Source: Pedobacter glucosidilyticus
GTDB lineage: Bacteria; Bacteroidota; Bacteroidia; Sphingobacteriales; Sphingobacteriaceae
DNA length: 64,000 nucleotides
Assembly: GCF_002483235.1 (NCBI RefSeq)
Contig: NZ_DLHN01000023.1
Location: 1 to 64,000, forward strand
Direction of reading: 5' to 3'
Part shown: positions 25,739 to 34,937 of the stretch, piece after piece
How positions within the stretch are numbered: position 1 is the stretch's first letter
How the letters are laid out: every line of letters begins with the position of its first letter
The notes under the pieces: model-generated
Database searches by the model: none
What the model was told of the DNA's origin: nothing
The model's input: the letters and a program-made list of their open reading frames with translations, nothing else
Translations under genes and position numbers: made by a program

Positions 25739-27435
25739 AAGACAAAGAAGGGATTGTAATTGACCCTTGTTGCGGAACAGGAACAATAATCAATCAAGCA
25801 TATTTGCTCAAAGAAGAATACGAGTTTAACCAAGACGAAATAATAAACAGCATTTGGGCATCAGACAAACATTCTTTCCCTATTCAATTATCTACACTCA
25901 CATTAGCTAAGCCAAACAACATTGGCAAGGTGCTAAACATTTTTAGAAAAGATGTGATTGAATTAGCAACTGGACAAAATGTAACTTTCAAAGACCCAAA
26001 CAATGGAAACGATATTGTGAAAATTTTCCCAACTATTGATTATGTTGTTTCAAACTTACCATTTATCAAGAGTAAAGAAATTGAAGTATTAAACCCGAAC
26101 ATAACAGGAATACACAACTTCATACAAGAAGAAGCTGATACTACAAAATCACTAAGTGGCAAAAGCGACATTTTCGCTTATATACCATTTTATTTACATC
26201 AGCTACTTTCTGAAAACGGAAAAATTGGGCTTATACTTTCTAATGCTTAGTTGGGAACTGATTACGGAGAAATTTTCTTAGAGCTTATTCAAAAATTCTA
26301 TGACATTGAAACTGTTGTAATTTCAGGCAAAGGAAAATGGTTTGACAATGCAGATGTAGTAACTACTTTCCTAATTGCAAAAAAGCGTAACCCAAATACT
26401 CCAATAAACCAAAACAGAACAATTTCATTTTGCACCCTAAAAGAAAGCATAAACGAAATACCTGATATTAAACAATTGAGCGAAAATATTTTGTTGGAAA
26501 CTGATAATCAATTTGTAACTGTTCAAAATTATTCAGTAAATGAGATAACCAACTTTGAAACTATTGGTGTTCCTTGGTGCGGTTACTTTGCAAATCTTAA
26601 TTGGCTTACAGAAGTTTCAGAAAAACTAATTGATTGCAATCAGATTTTCAAGTTTACTCGTGGTGAAAGAAGAGGTTGGAATCCCTTATTTTATCCTGCA
26701 TCTGGTAACAACATTGAAGCAGAATACATAAGACCAGTTCTAAAAAACCTTAGAGGAACATCAGGACTATATTGTTCAGCAGATGGAGAAGCATTTTGTT
26801 GTTCAAGAAGTATTGAAGAATTAGAGCAACTCAATCATACAGGTGCTTTGCAATGGATTAGAAGTTTTGAAAATCAAAACAACGAAACAGGCGTTCCGCT
26901 TACTCAATCTTTGCGTAGGGCTAATATGTTTTGGTATGAGATGAAAACCGATAATATGGCTGACTTTGTCGCCAATGTGAATTACGATAAAAGTTTATTC
27001 ATTGCAACCTTTGTTAATCGCTCTTTCATTGACCAAAGAATGATTGGACTTTCAATTAAAGCGGAGCATCAAGGGGAAAATAGAGTTTTACTGCTTGCCT
27101 TATTAAACAGTGTTCTAAGTATGTTTTTTATTGAAAGTTTCGGTTTTGGTAGAGGTTTAGGTGCACTTGATTTAAGAGCGACAAAATTTGAGCGTGATTT
27201 TAAACTGTTGAATTTTGAACTTTTATCTCACGAACAAAAACAGAATATTATCAGTGCTTTTCAACCACTGGCAAATAGAAGTAGGTTTAATTTAGAACAA
27301 GAAGTCGAACAAGCAGATAGAGTAAATTTTGAAACAGTTCTTTTTGAAGCATTCGGAATTTCTGAATATTACCAAGCAATAAAATCATCCTTGTTACATC
27401 TTTATAGAATCAGATTTGCGGTAAAAATCAATTAA
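25723..27435 (+). pseudogene. N6-adenine DNA methyltransferase, 5'-truncated with in-frame TAG
   Basis: Two adjacent frames in phase make one gene. The first (25723-26250) has the AdoMet motif DPCCGTGTI at about residue 14 and the catalytic motif DYVVSNLPF (NPPF variant), ending GLILSNA. The second (26251-27435) continues LGTDYGEIFLELIQKFYDIETVVISGKGKWF and a C-terminal DNA-recognition-like region. Between them is TAG at 26248-26250; related enzymes have Trp there (SNxWLGT), so TGG became TAG. The AdoMet motif also sits at the very N-terminus, and an upstream in-frame TGA (25711) blocks extension, so roughly 200 residues normally found before it are missing. I read it as a decayed gene. Confidence 0.8.
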
Positions 27436-27438
27436 TAA

Positions 27439-28311
27439 ATGCAGTTGCAACAAAAGACATTAGAGAAATTGAGAAACTTAATCAACGAGGAAACGGAGTA
27501 TCGTTCAGGTCCTAAACTCGTTACTTTCTTTAATGGTTTAGGAGCAAACGACACTTACAACAGAGGTGGTGGATTTCCTTCAAGATGGATTTATACGGAC
27601 GAGAAACTATCTAAAATCAACGGAACACCTGAGCTTGACAAATGTATTCGTAAACTTTTTGCACCTGTAAATTTCATTGGTCGGTTTACCGAATTAGACA
27701 AATTCATTACAGACTTCAATCAATATCTTGCATTTGACGGATGGCAAGTTTTAAGAAGGGAAACTGAAATAACATTTTCCAAAGCAGGTAAAATAAAATT
27801 TGAAGAAAAGGTTGAAGCAAAAGAGGATGACTTTTTACAAAAGGAGTTTAGCGATATTTCACTTGACAAATTAGGTTTGGACAGCATAATTACTGAAACA
27901 TTAAACATTCGTTTTGACGAAATAAAAAAATGTTTAAATGCAAAAGCCCCAATGTCGGTTATTTTCCTATGTGGCAGTTCACTTGAAGGAATATTGTTAG
28001 GTATGGCATCAAAACACCCGAGAGAATTTAATCAATCAAAATCATCACCAAAAGACCAAAGCGGTAAAGTAAAGCCTTATCACGAGTGGACGCTTAGTAA
28101 TTTCATTGACACAGCACACGATATTGGAATTTTGAAAGAGGACGTAAAGAAATTTAGCCATTCATTGCGTGACTTTAGAAATTATATTCATCCCTACGAA
28201 CAAGTAAGCTCAAGATTTAATCCTGACGAGCATACAGCAAGAATTTGTTGGCAAGTTCTAAAAGCAGCTATTTATCAATTGACAAACAACAAACCCAATG
28301 CACAGGTGTAA
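27439..28311 (+). CDS. AbiJ/HEPN-like abortive-infection protein
   Basis: The 290-residue soluble protein starts 3 bases after the methylase frame. Its N-terminal half (EETEYRSGPKLVTFFNGLG, FPSRWIYTDEKLSKINGTPELDKCI, FIGRFTELDKFITDFNQYLAFDGW) resembles what I remember as an AbiJ N-terminal domain. The C-terminal half has a helical segment VIFLCGSSLEGILLG and LRDFRNYIHPYEQ, which fits the HEPN ribonuclease motif R-x6-H (Arg244, His251). Such proteins act in abortive phage defence by RNA cleavage. The assignment is by memory of the pattern, not a search. It appears intact, unlike the two methylases before it. Confidence 0.6.
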   Translation: MQLQQKTLEKLRNLINEETEYRSGPKLVTFFNGLGANDTYNRGGGFPSRWIYTDEKLSKINGTPELDKCIRKLFAPVNFIGRFTELDKFITDFNQYLAFDGWQVLRRETEITFSKAGKIKFEEKVEAKEDDFLQKEFSDISLDKLGLDSIITETLNIRFDEIKKCLNAKAPMSVIFLCGSSLEGILLGMASKHPREFNQSKSSPKDQSGKVKPYHEWTLSNFIDTAHDIGILKEDVKKFSHSLRDFRNYIHPYEQVSSRFNPDEHTARICWQVLKAAIYQLTNNKPNAQV

Positions 28312-28380
28312 GTGTGTGTAAGCTCCCCCAAAAACATTACGGTTTAAAAGTAGAATAATCAACTATACACTCCCTATACC

Positions 28381-28929
28381 TCAAAAAAACGCTTTCAAAT
28401 CTTTAAAATTCTGAAGTTGTTTGTCTTTTTCTGATAAGATGGCTTCTTCGGGTTTAATTTTCCAATCGATGTTTAAGTCTGGGTCGTTCCACATCACGCC
28501 AATTTCTGAGTCTTTATCGTAAAAGCCAGTTACTTTGTATGCAAATATCGTTTGGTCTTCTAGGGTTACAAAACCGTGTAAAAAGCCTGGTGGTACCCAA
28601 AACATTTTAAAATTATCGGCACTTAGCTCTACGGCATGGTATTGCCCATAAGTTGGCGAGTTTTTTCTGATATCAACAGCTACGTCTAATACCCTGCCTT
28701 GGATAACCCTTACCAATTTACCTTGCGCAAAGGGATGAGCTTGTGCGTGTAAACCTCTTAAAGTACCTTTTTGTGAGAAGGATTGGTTGTCTTGTACAAA
28801 TTCTAAATTGATACCAGCCTGAGTAAATGTTTTCTGATTAAAACTTTCGAAAAAATAACCTCTTTCATCTTTCCAGACTTTAGGTTCTATAACGATTAAA
28901 TCTTTTATTGGGGTTTCTATAAAGTTCAT
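28381..28929 (-). CDS. rfbC: dTDP-4-dehydrorhamnose 3,5-epimerase
   Basis: RfbC epimerises dTDP-4-keto-6-deoxyglucose in dTDP-L-rhamnose synthesis. The 182-residue cupin protein is full length, with VWKDERGYFFESFNQKTF, FVQDNQSFSQKGTLRGLHAQ (the catalytic His region), GKLVRVIQGRVLDVAVDIRKNSPTYG, FWVPPGFLHGFVTLED and the usual end. The other rhamnose genes are not in the window. It overlaps the DUF4286 gene by 4 bases and is read after it. Confidence 0.93.
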   Translation of the reverse strand: MNFIETPIKDLIVIEPKVWKDERGYFFESFNQKTFTQAGINLEFVQDNQSFSQKGTLRGLHAQAHPFAQGKLVRVIQGRVLDVAVDIRKNSPTYGQYHAVELSADNFKMFWVPPGFLHGFVTLEDQTIFAYKVTGFYDKDSEIGVMWNDPDLNIDWKIKPEEAILSEKDKQLQNFKDLKAFF

Positions 28930-29237
28930 ATAGTAGCTTGTGTAAGTTCTAAAACGCTTCTGAAAGAAAGTAGGCTATTGCCAAACTTTTGTTTGATATC
29001 TGCTTGTAATTTGGGCGAATAATGTTCTCTGTAATACACTAAATCTTCTTTAGATTTAGCAAAATACTGGGCACAATAGGTAATACCTTCATTTTGTGGT
29101 TCGGTAAGGAGAAATAGTTTAGCATCTGAAAACTTACCTGTAGAGAGTACTTCTGGTATATGGATGTTGTACATATACTCCAAATATTCTTGTTGAATAT
29201 TTTCTTCTATGATAGAAGTAACATTATAGATAATCAT
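28926..29237 (-). CDS. DUF4286 family protein
   Basis: The product is about 103 residues from the ATG at 29237 (MIIYNVTSIIEENIQ); an ATG at 29270 is possible but adds an unlikely MIKHPKTYLCN leader. The sequence YLEYMYNIHIPEVLSTGKF and GITYCAQYFAKSKEDLVYYREHYSPKL fits DUF4286, a small ferredoxin-like/dimeric barrel family of unknown role found in Bacteroidota. Its gene overlaps rfbC by 4 bases. Confidence 0.8.
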   Translation of the reverse strand: MIIYNVTSIIEENIQQEYLEYMYNIHIPEVLSTGKFSDAKLFLLTEPQNEGITYCAQYFAKSKEDLVYYREHYSPKLQADIKQKFGNSLLSFRSVLELTQATI

Positions 29238-29289
29238 GTTGCAAAGGTAAGTTTTTGGATGCTTAATCAATAGCAGAATCCATACATTT

Positions 29290-29362
29290 TAGCCCCGATA
29301 GTAGCGGCACCCCACAGCGCCCGATTTTAAGAGGGTGCGAGGAGTATAGCGGATAGCGGGAA
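29290..29362. repeat. GC-rich hairpin repeat between DUF4286 and TPR genes
   Basis: The element runs from TAGCCCCGATAGTAGCGGC to TATAGCGGATAGCGGGAA, with an inner stem GCACCC (29307-29312)/GGGTGC (29333-29338) and outer CCCG/CGGG. It lies 3' of the TPR gene on the minus strand and may also act as its terminator. It is related in layout to 24347-24427 and shares GGATAGCGG with 22792-22812. Confidence 0.7.
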
Positions 29363-29400
29363 CAAAGTAAATGGTTTGCACTGCTGTTGCGCTACAAAAA

Positions 29401-31218
29401 TTAAATAGCTTCTTTTAGTAAACGGTATTTTTTATTGGCTTCTATGACGTATAAGCTGCCAGGGAATTTTTCTAAAAGCTGCTCGTAATATTGTTTTGCC
29501 TTTTGGTTATTATTGAGTTTTTCTTGGTTTAGGAGGGCTAAATTAAACAAAGCATCATCTGCCCAGATACTTTGGCTGTGTTTTTCTATTATAGTTTCAT
29601 AAGCACTTACGGCTTGTTCAAATTGTTTCATATTGGTAAAAATTCGGGCTTTGGAAACCCAAATATCATCGTCTAAAGCATGTGTTGGATAGGCTTTTGT
29701 AAGGCTATCTAGTAACGATAGTGCTTGCGTGTTTAGGTTTTGAAAACGAAGAAACTCTGCTCGGGCGTAAACTTTTAACACGATTCCGCTAGTATCTTCA
29801 ACTGTGTTGTCTTGTATAAGTAGGCTTAAATCTAGCGCATCATTAGCAATAAGTTGCGATGTGGAAGCTTTTAAAACATCTAATTGAGATTTTGCCCATT
29901 TAAAATCGCCTTTATAGAAAGATATTTTTGCGTTTTTGAATTTAGCTTCTTGCCCTAGTGGATGGTTGGGGAACGCTTTTTCTACCTGCCCAAGTAGGAG
30001 TGAGGCATCCCAGAAATTTTGATTAAGGGTATAAATATCAGCTAATTCTATTTTTAATTCGGCCAAATCTTCTGGGTTAAGTCCTTTGATGTCTAAGGCA
30101 AGTTCTAAAAGTAATTCGGCTTCTTGAGTTTGGTTAAGGTAATAGGCTTTTAGGCGAGCAAGTTCTACCAATGCGTTTATGGAACGAGCATTTTTACCCA
30201 ACATTTCTAAAATATCTTCATAGCTATTGGCTAGTTCTTTTAATTCGGTTAAGCTTGGGCTGTGGTTGCTGTTTAATAGTTTTTCTTTTTGAAGGTTAAG
30301 CAAGGCTAGCTTAGCAGGGCTATAATAACTGTTTTGGCTACCCTTTTCTACAACATAATTGTAGCCTTTTATGGCAGCATCGTAAGCTTCATTATCTGCC
30401 AGGATGTTGCTTAGGGCAAATACTTTAGCACCGTTATCTTGTGTTCTTTTATCAATAGCGATGGTTTGGATGAGTGCTAAATCATATTCTTTAAGTTGGG
30501 TAAATGTCCACGCTAGTAAATCTGAAAGGGCAATATTTTGCGGTACCTTTTGAACTCTTTTAAGGAGGATGGATTTGAATGTTTGATAATCTTCTGTGCT
30601 ATCAAAAGTGCGTTGTAAGTTAGATTTTGCTATTTGCAAGTATTCTGGTGTAGTTTCTATAACGTTAAGAATTTCTGCCGATAGGTTGTTTTTATCTTTG
30701 GTGTAACGGTAAATGTTGATTAGCTCTATACTAAATTGGGTATCATTACCTAAAAGCTTACGGCCAGCCAGAAATGTTTTGGTAGCCATTTCTATGTTGT
30801 TGATATTATTGAAATTGCTAGCAATGGTACTGATGGTAAAAACATCTGCGGGTAGGTTTTTAATCACATCAGTATAAATTTTATCTGCTTCTGCAGTATT
30901 CCCCTTGTGTTGTTGTATAAGTCCTAAATACAGCAACAAACCAGGTGTATTACCTTCTTCTTTGATACGCTTTTTTACCAGTTTGGTAGCCTCATCAACA
31001 TTATTGATTTTTAAAAGGCTGTTAAAATAATTGTCGAATATAAATACTTGGTATTGCTGGTTTTGGTAAAGCTGCTCATAAAGCTTAATGGCGTTTTGGT
31101 AATCGCCACTAAAGAAGTATTGTTGCGCTTGTATCATAGCGCTTTCTTGCTGCGCTTGTAACAATGTAGTGCAACAACTTAAAAAGGCAAATAGTAATAT
31201 GAGTTTCTTTATGCTCAT
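29401..31218 (-). CDS. Exported tetratricopeptide-repeat protein
   Basis: The 605-residue protein has a signal peptide (MSIKKLILLFAFLSCCTTLLQAQ) and helical repeats along its full length: AQQYFFSGDYQNAIKLYEQLYQ at the start, later FPNHPLGQEAKFKNAKISFY, AYPTHALDDDIWVSKARIF and SIWADDALFNLALLNQE near the end. It is a periplasmic scaffold-type protein; the C-terminal repeats resemble those of BamD/YbgF-like proteins. The partner is unknown. It is divergent from the S9 peptidase gene across a 150-base gap. Confidence 0.85.
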   Translation of the reverse strand: MSIKKLILLFAFLSCCTTLLQAQQESAMIQAQQYFFSGDYQNAIKLYEQLYQNQQYQVFIFDNYFNSLLKINNVDEATKLVKKRIKEEGNTPGLLLYLGLIQQHKGNTAEADKIYTDVIKNLPADVFTISTIASNFNNINNIEMATKTFLAGRKLLGNDTQFSIELINIYRYTKDKNNLSAEILNVIETTPEYLQIAKSNLQRTFDSTEDYQTFKSILLKRVQKVPQNIALSDLLAWTFTQLKEYDLALIQTIAIDKRTQDNGAKVFALSNILADNEAYDAAIKGYNYVVEKGSQNSYYSPAKLALLNLQKEKLLNSNHSPSLTELKELANSYEDILEMLGKNARSINALVELARLKAYYLNQTQEAELLLELALDIKGLNPEDLAELKIELADIYTLNQNFWDASLLLGQVEKAFPNHPLGQEAKFKNAKISFYKGDFKWAKSQLDVLKASTSQLIANDALDLSLLIQDNTVEDTSGIVLKVYARAEFLRFQNLNTQALSLLDSLTKAYPTHALDDDIWVSKARIFTNMKQFEQAVSAYETIIEKHSQSIWADDALFNLALLNQEKLNNNQKAKQYYEQLLEKFPGSLYVIEANKKYRLLKEAI

Positions 31219-31370
31219 TTCTACTAAATTAGAAATTATTATGTGATATTTACGGTTTTTGACGAATTATAGAACGGACCTTGTATTTTAAATGTTACTA
31301 AAATGTATAACGCTGATTGCCTTGTTTTAGCTATTTTAAATTTTTGAAAGCGATAGCAGATTATTTAGTG

Positions 31371-33266
31371 ATGATGAGAAGTTTTTTAAAAATTTTATCT
31401 GGTTTATTTTTATTTATTTTTCTGGTTTCTTGTAGTAACGAAGAAAAGCCGGCTAAAGTTTCGGTAGAAACTTTTTTTAAAAACCCTCAGCAATCTAATT
31501 TTCAAATCTCTCCGGATGGTAAGTTTATCTCTTATTTAAAACCTTACCAAGGTAAGCTTAATCTTTTTGTACAATCTTTAACCTCAAAAGCATCTTTCAG
31601 GATAAGTTCTTTTACAGATCAATCTGTACGTAATTACTTTTGGGCCAGCAATACACATTTGCTTTATTATAAAGACAATGGCGCTAGAGAGAATTTTCAG
31701 CTTTTTTCTTCTGTTTATGATGGTAGTAAAACCATCAAGATATCTCTTAAACCTAATACTAAAGTTACTTTTTTAGATTATTTAAAGTATGATTCTAATG
31801 ATATTCTGCTAGCTATTAACGAGCGTAACCCTGAGAATTTTGATGTTTACAGCTTAGATTTAAAAACGGGTAAAAAGATATTGGTAGAGAAAAACCCGGG
31901 TAGTATTATAGATTGGATAGCAGATAATGATGGTGAGATAAGGATGGCTATTGGTAGCGATGGGGTAACCGAAACTTTATATTACCGTGAAAAAGGAAGC
32001 AAAGCTTTTAAACCTGTTAAATCAAGCAATTTTATCAATACCTTAAAACCTATTGGTTTTAGTAGTAAAATGCATCATATTTTTGCGCTTTCTGATATCA
32101 ATAGAGACAAAAAAGCGGTGGTAGAACTTAATTGCTTAACCGGAGAAGAAACCAAAGTGCTGTATGAGAATAAAGAACGAGATGTGCTGGAGGTAAGTTA
32201 TTCTAGGAAAAGCCAATCGTTAAATTTTGCTGTTTTTGAAAATCCGAAAAGAGAAATTTATTTTTTTGATAAGCAGTTAAAAGACGCTTTCGCTGATATT
32301 AAAAAGAAATTAAGTAATGATGAAATAAGGCTGATACATAAAGACCAAAAGGAGCAGCATTTAATTATCAGAACTTTTACAGACAGAGACCCGGGTTCTT
32401 ATTATTTCTATAATTTGGAGGATAGAAATTTGATGAAGCTGGCAGATGTAAACCCAGATATTAAGCCATCTGAAATGTGCGAGATGAAGCATGTAAAATT
32501 TAAAAACAGAGATGGTTTAGAGATAGAAGGTTTTTTAACTTTACCTAAAGGCAGAGGATCTAAAAATCTACCTGTAGTTATCTATCCACACAGCGGGCCA
32601 AATCTAAGAAATTCATGGGCCTACTCTCCAGAGGTACAATTTTTTGCTAATCGAGGTTATGCAGTTTTTCAGATTAATTTTAGAGGATCTACCGGATTTG
32701 GCAAGTCATTTTTAAAACAAGGTTTCAAAAACTGGAGTAAAAATATACAGCATGATATTACTGATGGTGTAAATTGGTTAATTAAAGAAGAGCTAGCTGA
32801 TGCTAACCGTATTGCTATTTTTGGTTATAGTTTCGGAGGTTTTTCTGCTCTAAACCAAGTGGTTTATAACCCCAATCTTTACGTTTGTGCAGCTTCATAT
32901 TCTGGATATATCAATTTGTTTACTTATTTAAAAGGTTTTCCGGCTTATTATAAGCCTTACCAACAAATGCTTGATGTATTAATTGGCAACCCAGAAAAGG
33001 ATGTAGAATATTTACGCTACTCATCACCGGTTTTTCAGACCAATAGAATTAAAACGCCATTAATTATTTGGCAGGGTGGTAAAGACCCGAAAGTTAATTT
33101 AAGCGAGACCAACCAGTTTGTAAAGGAGCTGCGTAAAAATCAAGTAGAAGTAAATTATATTGTTGATAAAACAGAAGGACATTATCTGAGCGACGAGAAA
33201 AATAAAATAAATTTTTATACACAAGTAGATTTGTTTTTTGATAAATATTTAAACCGTTCTAAATAA
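31371..33266 (+). CDS. S9-family prolyl-oligopeptidase-like lipoprotein
   Basis: I take the ATG at 31371 (MMRSFLKILSGL); an upstream TTG extension (from 31317) would hide the signal peptide. The protein (631 residues) has a lipobox LVSC with Cys near 22, a beta-propeller half (about 35-370, starting ISPDGKFISYLKP), and an alpha/beta-hydrolase half. The nucleophile is Ser487 in GYSFGG, the acid is Asp in WQGGKDPKVN, and the base is His in EGHYLS. It belongs to the S9C/acylaminoacyl-peptidase type and should cleave peptides in the periplasm. It abuts the sensor kinase gene with no gap. Confidence 0.9.
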   Translation: MMRSFLKILSGLFLFIFLVSCSNEEKPAKVSVETFFKNPQQSNFQISPDGKFISYLKPYQGKLNLFVQSLTSKASFRISSFTDQSVRNYFWASNTHLLYYKDNGARENFQLFSSVYDGSKTIKISLKPNTKVTFLDYLKYDSNDILLAINERNPENFDVYSLDLKTGKKILVEKNPGSIIDWIADNDGEIRMAIGSDGVTETLYYREKGSKAFKPVKSSNFINTLKPIGFSSKMHHIFALSDINRDKKAVVELNCLTGEETKVLYENKERDVLEVSYSRKSQSLNFAVFENPKREIYFFDKQLKDAFADIKKKLSNDEIRLIHKDQKEQHLIIRTFTDRDPGSYYFYNLEDRNLMKLADVNPDIKPSEMCEMKHVKFKNRDGLEIEGFLTLPKGRGSKNLPVVIYPHSGPNLRNSWAYSPEVQFFANRGYAVFQINFRGSTGFGKSFLKQGFKNWSKNIQHDITDGVNWLIKEELADANRIAIFGYSFGGFSALNQVVYNPNLYVCAASYSGYINLFTYLKGFPAYYKPYQQMLDVLIGNPEKDVEYLRYSSPVFQTNRIKTPLIIWQGGKDPKVNLSETNQFVKELRKNQVEVNYIVDKTEGHYLSDEKNKINFYTQVDLFFDKYLNRSK

Positions 33267-34937
33267 ATGAAGGCAGAAGAGTTAAGATATCGTAAAAACT
33301 TCCTTCTGATTGTCGTTTTTATGGTTTTAATTTCTGTTTCTTTGATAGTAGCGCTTTTTTTGGGTTATAATTTTACTAGAAAATATGTTGAAAACGAGTT
33401 TTCATCAAATAAGATTGAAGTTTTAGAACAAACGTTAGCGCCGTTTAATACTTTTTTTCAAAATACTGTTCCAGAGGTTTCTTTCTATCAAGGTTATTTA
33501 GATTCTACCTCCGCCTCTAAATATGCAGATTCTGTACTTCAACAATACCGTTTTGTAGAGCGTATTATCTTTTACGATGCCGAAATTAGCAACAGGCCTA
33601 TAGCAGATGGTTTAACACTAGGTAATTTCTCTTTGGGTATAAAGAATGTTTTTAGATATGGGCGTAATATTTCTAAAGACTCTATCGTGATTTTTGATAA
33701 TTCTAATCCGGGTGGTTTATCATTAAATAATGCAGAAGAGCTTAATAAGGCAGGTTTAAAATTAGGTAACTATATAGAGCAGGCAGATACTACCCAGGCT
33801 TTATCAGAAGAAACAATTTTTAAAACTTTTTATAACATTATCCCTAACCGTATTACTTACATGAATGTGCCGCGGCGGGAGGAGATTAAAGTTTACAAAG
33901 ATTTAATGTTAAAAAAGCTACCACCATCACCAAGGTACCAACAGGATATTTTTACTTTTGAGCTTAACCCTTATCAATTAGTTATTAAAAATCCACATCC
34001 AGAGATTTACCAATTTATAAATATTCGTAAGCAATCTTTTGACCCTATCTTAGAAAAACCAAACCTATTAACTACAGATATTTCTTTGTCAGGCCCCTTT
34101 GCAGATTACAAGCTTTATTTCGCCAGTGAGAAAGATTTCTTGATTAAAGAAGTGGGCAGAAGATTTATGCCAATTGCCTTTGGTGTGTTTTTTATTTATT
34201 GTATACTGGCGTTAATTACTTTTTTGATTTACCGTAATCTCAACATCAACCAAAAACTATTTAAACTACAATATGATTTTATAAACAACTTTACACACGA
34301 GTTTAAAACGCCTGTTTCTGTAATCAAAATTGCTGGTAACAATATTAAAAGTGCTAAGGAATTATCAGAAAGGGAGAAAAACCATTATGGGAAAATTTTA
34401 GATGAAGAAGCCGATAGGCTGAACGATTTGATGAATAGGTTGTTATCTTTTACTCAGATAGAAAATAGGGCTATCAAGCTTAAAAATGAAGAAATTAACC
34501 TAGAGGTTTTTGCTCAAAACATCATAGATTCTTTTCAAATTAAATACAAAGACTATGAGATAGATTTGCTGATAAAAGGAGTTGAAACTTTTAAGTCAGA
34601 TCCGTTGTTATTAGGTAGTTTATTTGATAATTTAATCGAAAACGCTTATAAATATGCCAAGCCAGGAAGTAAATTCATGAAAATAACCATTTATAAATTC
34701 AGAAAGAATATTATTTTTTCTTTTGAAGATAAAGGTATAGGTATAGAACGTAAGGAAATAAAGAATATATTTAAGAAATTTTATCGCATCCAAAGCCAAT
34801 ATAACCAACAGGGCAGTGTAGGTTTAGGTTTGGCATTTTGTAAAGAACTGGTTAATTTTATGGATGGCGATATTACCGTAACCAGCAAGCCCGGCATAGG
34901 CTCGCATTTTAAAATAACCTTGCCATACGATAAATAA
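33267..34937 (+). CDS. Sensor histidine kinase
   Basis: The 556-residue kinase has a membrane helix at about 13-34, a periplasmic sensor of roughly 255 residues with no known motif, a second helix (FGVFFIYCILALITFLIY), then HisKA with NNFTHEFKTPVSVIK and HATPase with LLGSLFDNLIENAYKYAKPG, FEDKGIGIE and GSVGLGLAFCKELV. It starts directly after the S9 peptidase stop and its stop overlaps the next ATG by one base, so it pairs with the following response regulator. The signal is not known. Confidence 0.92.
   Translation: MKAEELRYRKNFLLIVVFMVLISVSLIVALFLGYNFTRKYVENEFSSNKIEVLEQTLAPFNTFFQNTVPEVSFYQGYLDSTSASKYADSVLQQYRFVERIIFYDAEISNRPIADGLTLGNFSLGIKNVFRYGRNISKDSIVIFDNSNPGGLSLNNAEELNKAGLKLGNYIEQADTTQALSEETIFKTFYNIIPNRITYMNVPRREEIKVYKDLMLKKLPPSPRYQQDIFTFELNPYQLVIKNPHPEIYQFINIRKQSFDPILEKPNLLTTDISLSGPFADYKLYFASEKDFLIKEVGRRFMPIAFGVFFIYCILALITFLIYRNLNINQKLFKLQYDFINNFTHEFKTPVSVIKIAGNNIKSAKELSEREKNHYGKILDEEADRLNDLMNRLLSFTQIENRAIKLKNEEINLEVFAQNIIDSFQIKYKDYEIDLLIKGVETFKSDPLLLGSLFDNLIENAYKYAKPGSKFMKITIYKFRKNIIFSFEDKGIGIERKEIKNIFKKFYRIQSQYNQQGSVGLGLAFCKELVNFMDGDITVTSKPGIGSHFKITLPYDK

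Noticed and set aside
26248..26250. TAG as a recoded codon (pyrrolysine or programmed readthrough)
   Set aside because: Nothing nearby suggests recoding, the position is Trp in relatives, and the gene has a second lesion at its 5' end.
31317..31370. N-terminal extension of the S9 peptidase from a TTG
   Set aside because: It would place 18 residues ahead of a good lipoprotein signal that starts at the ATG 31371.
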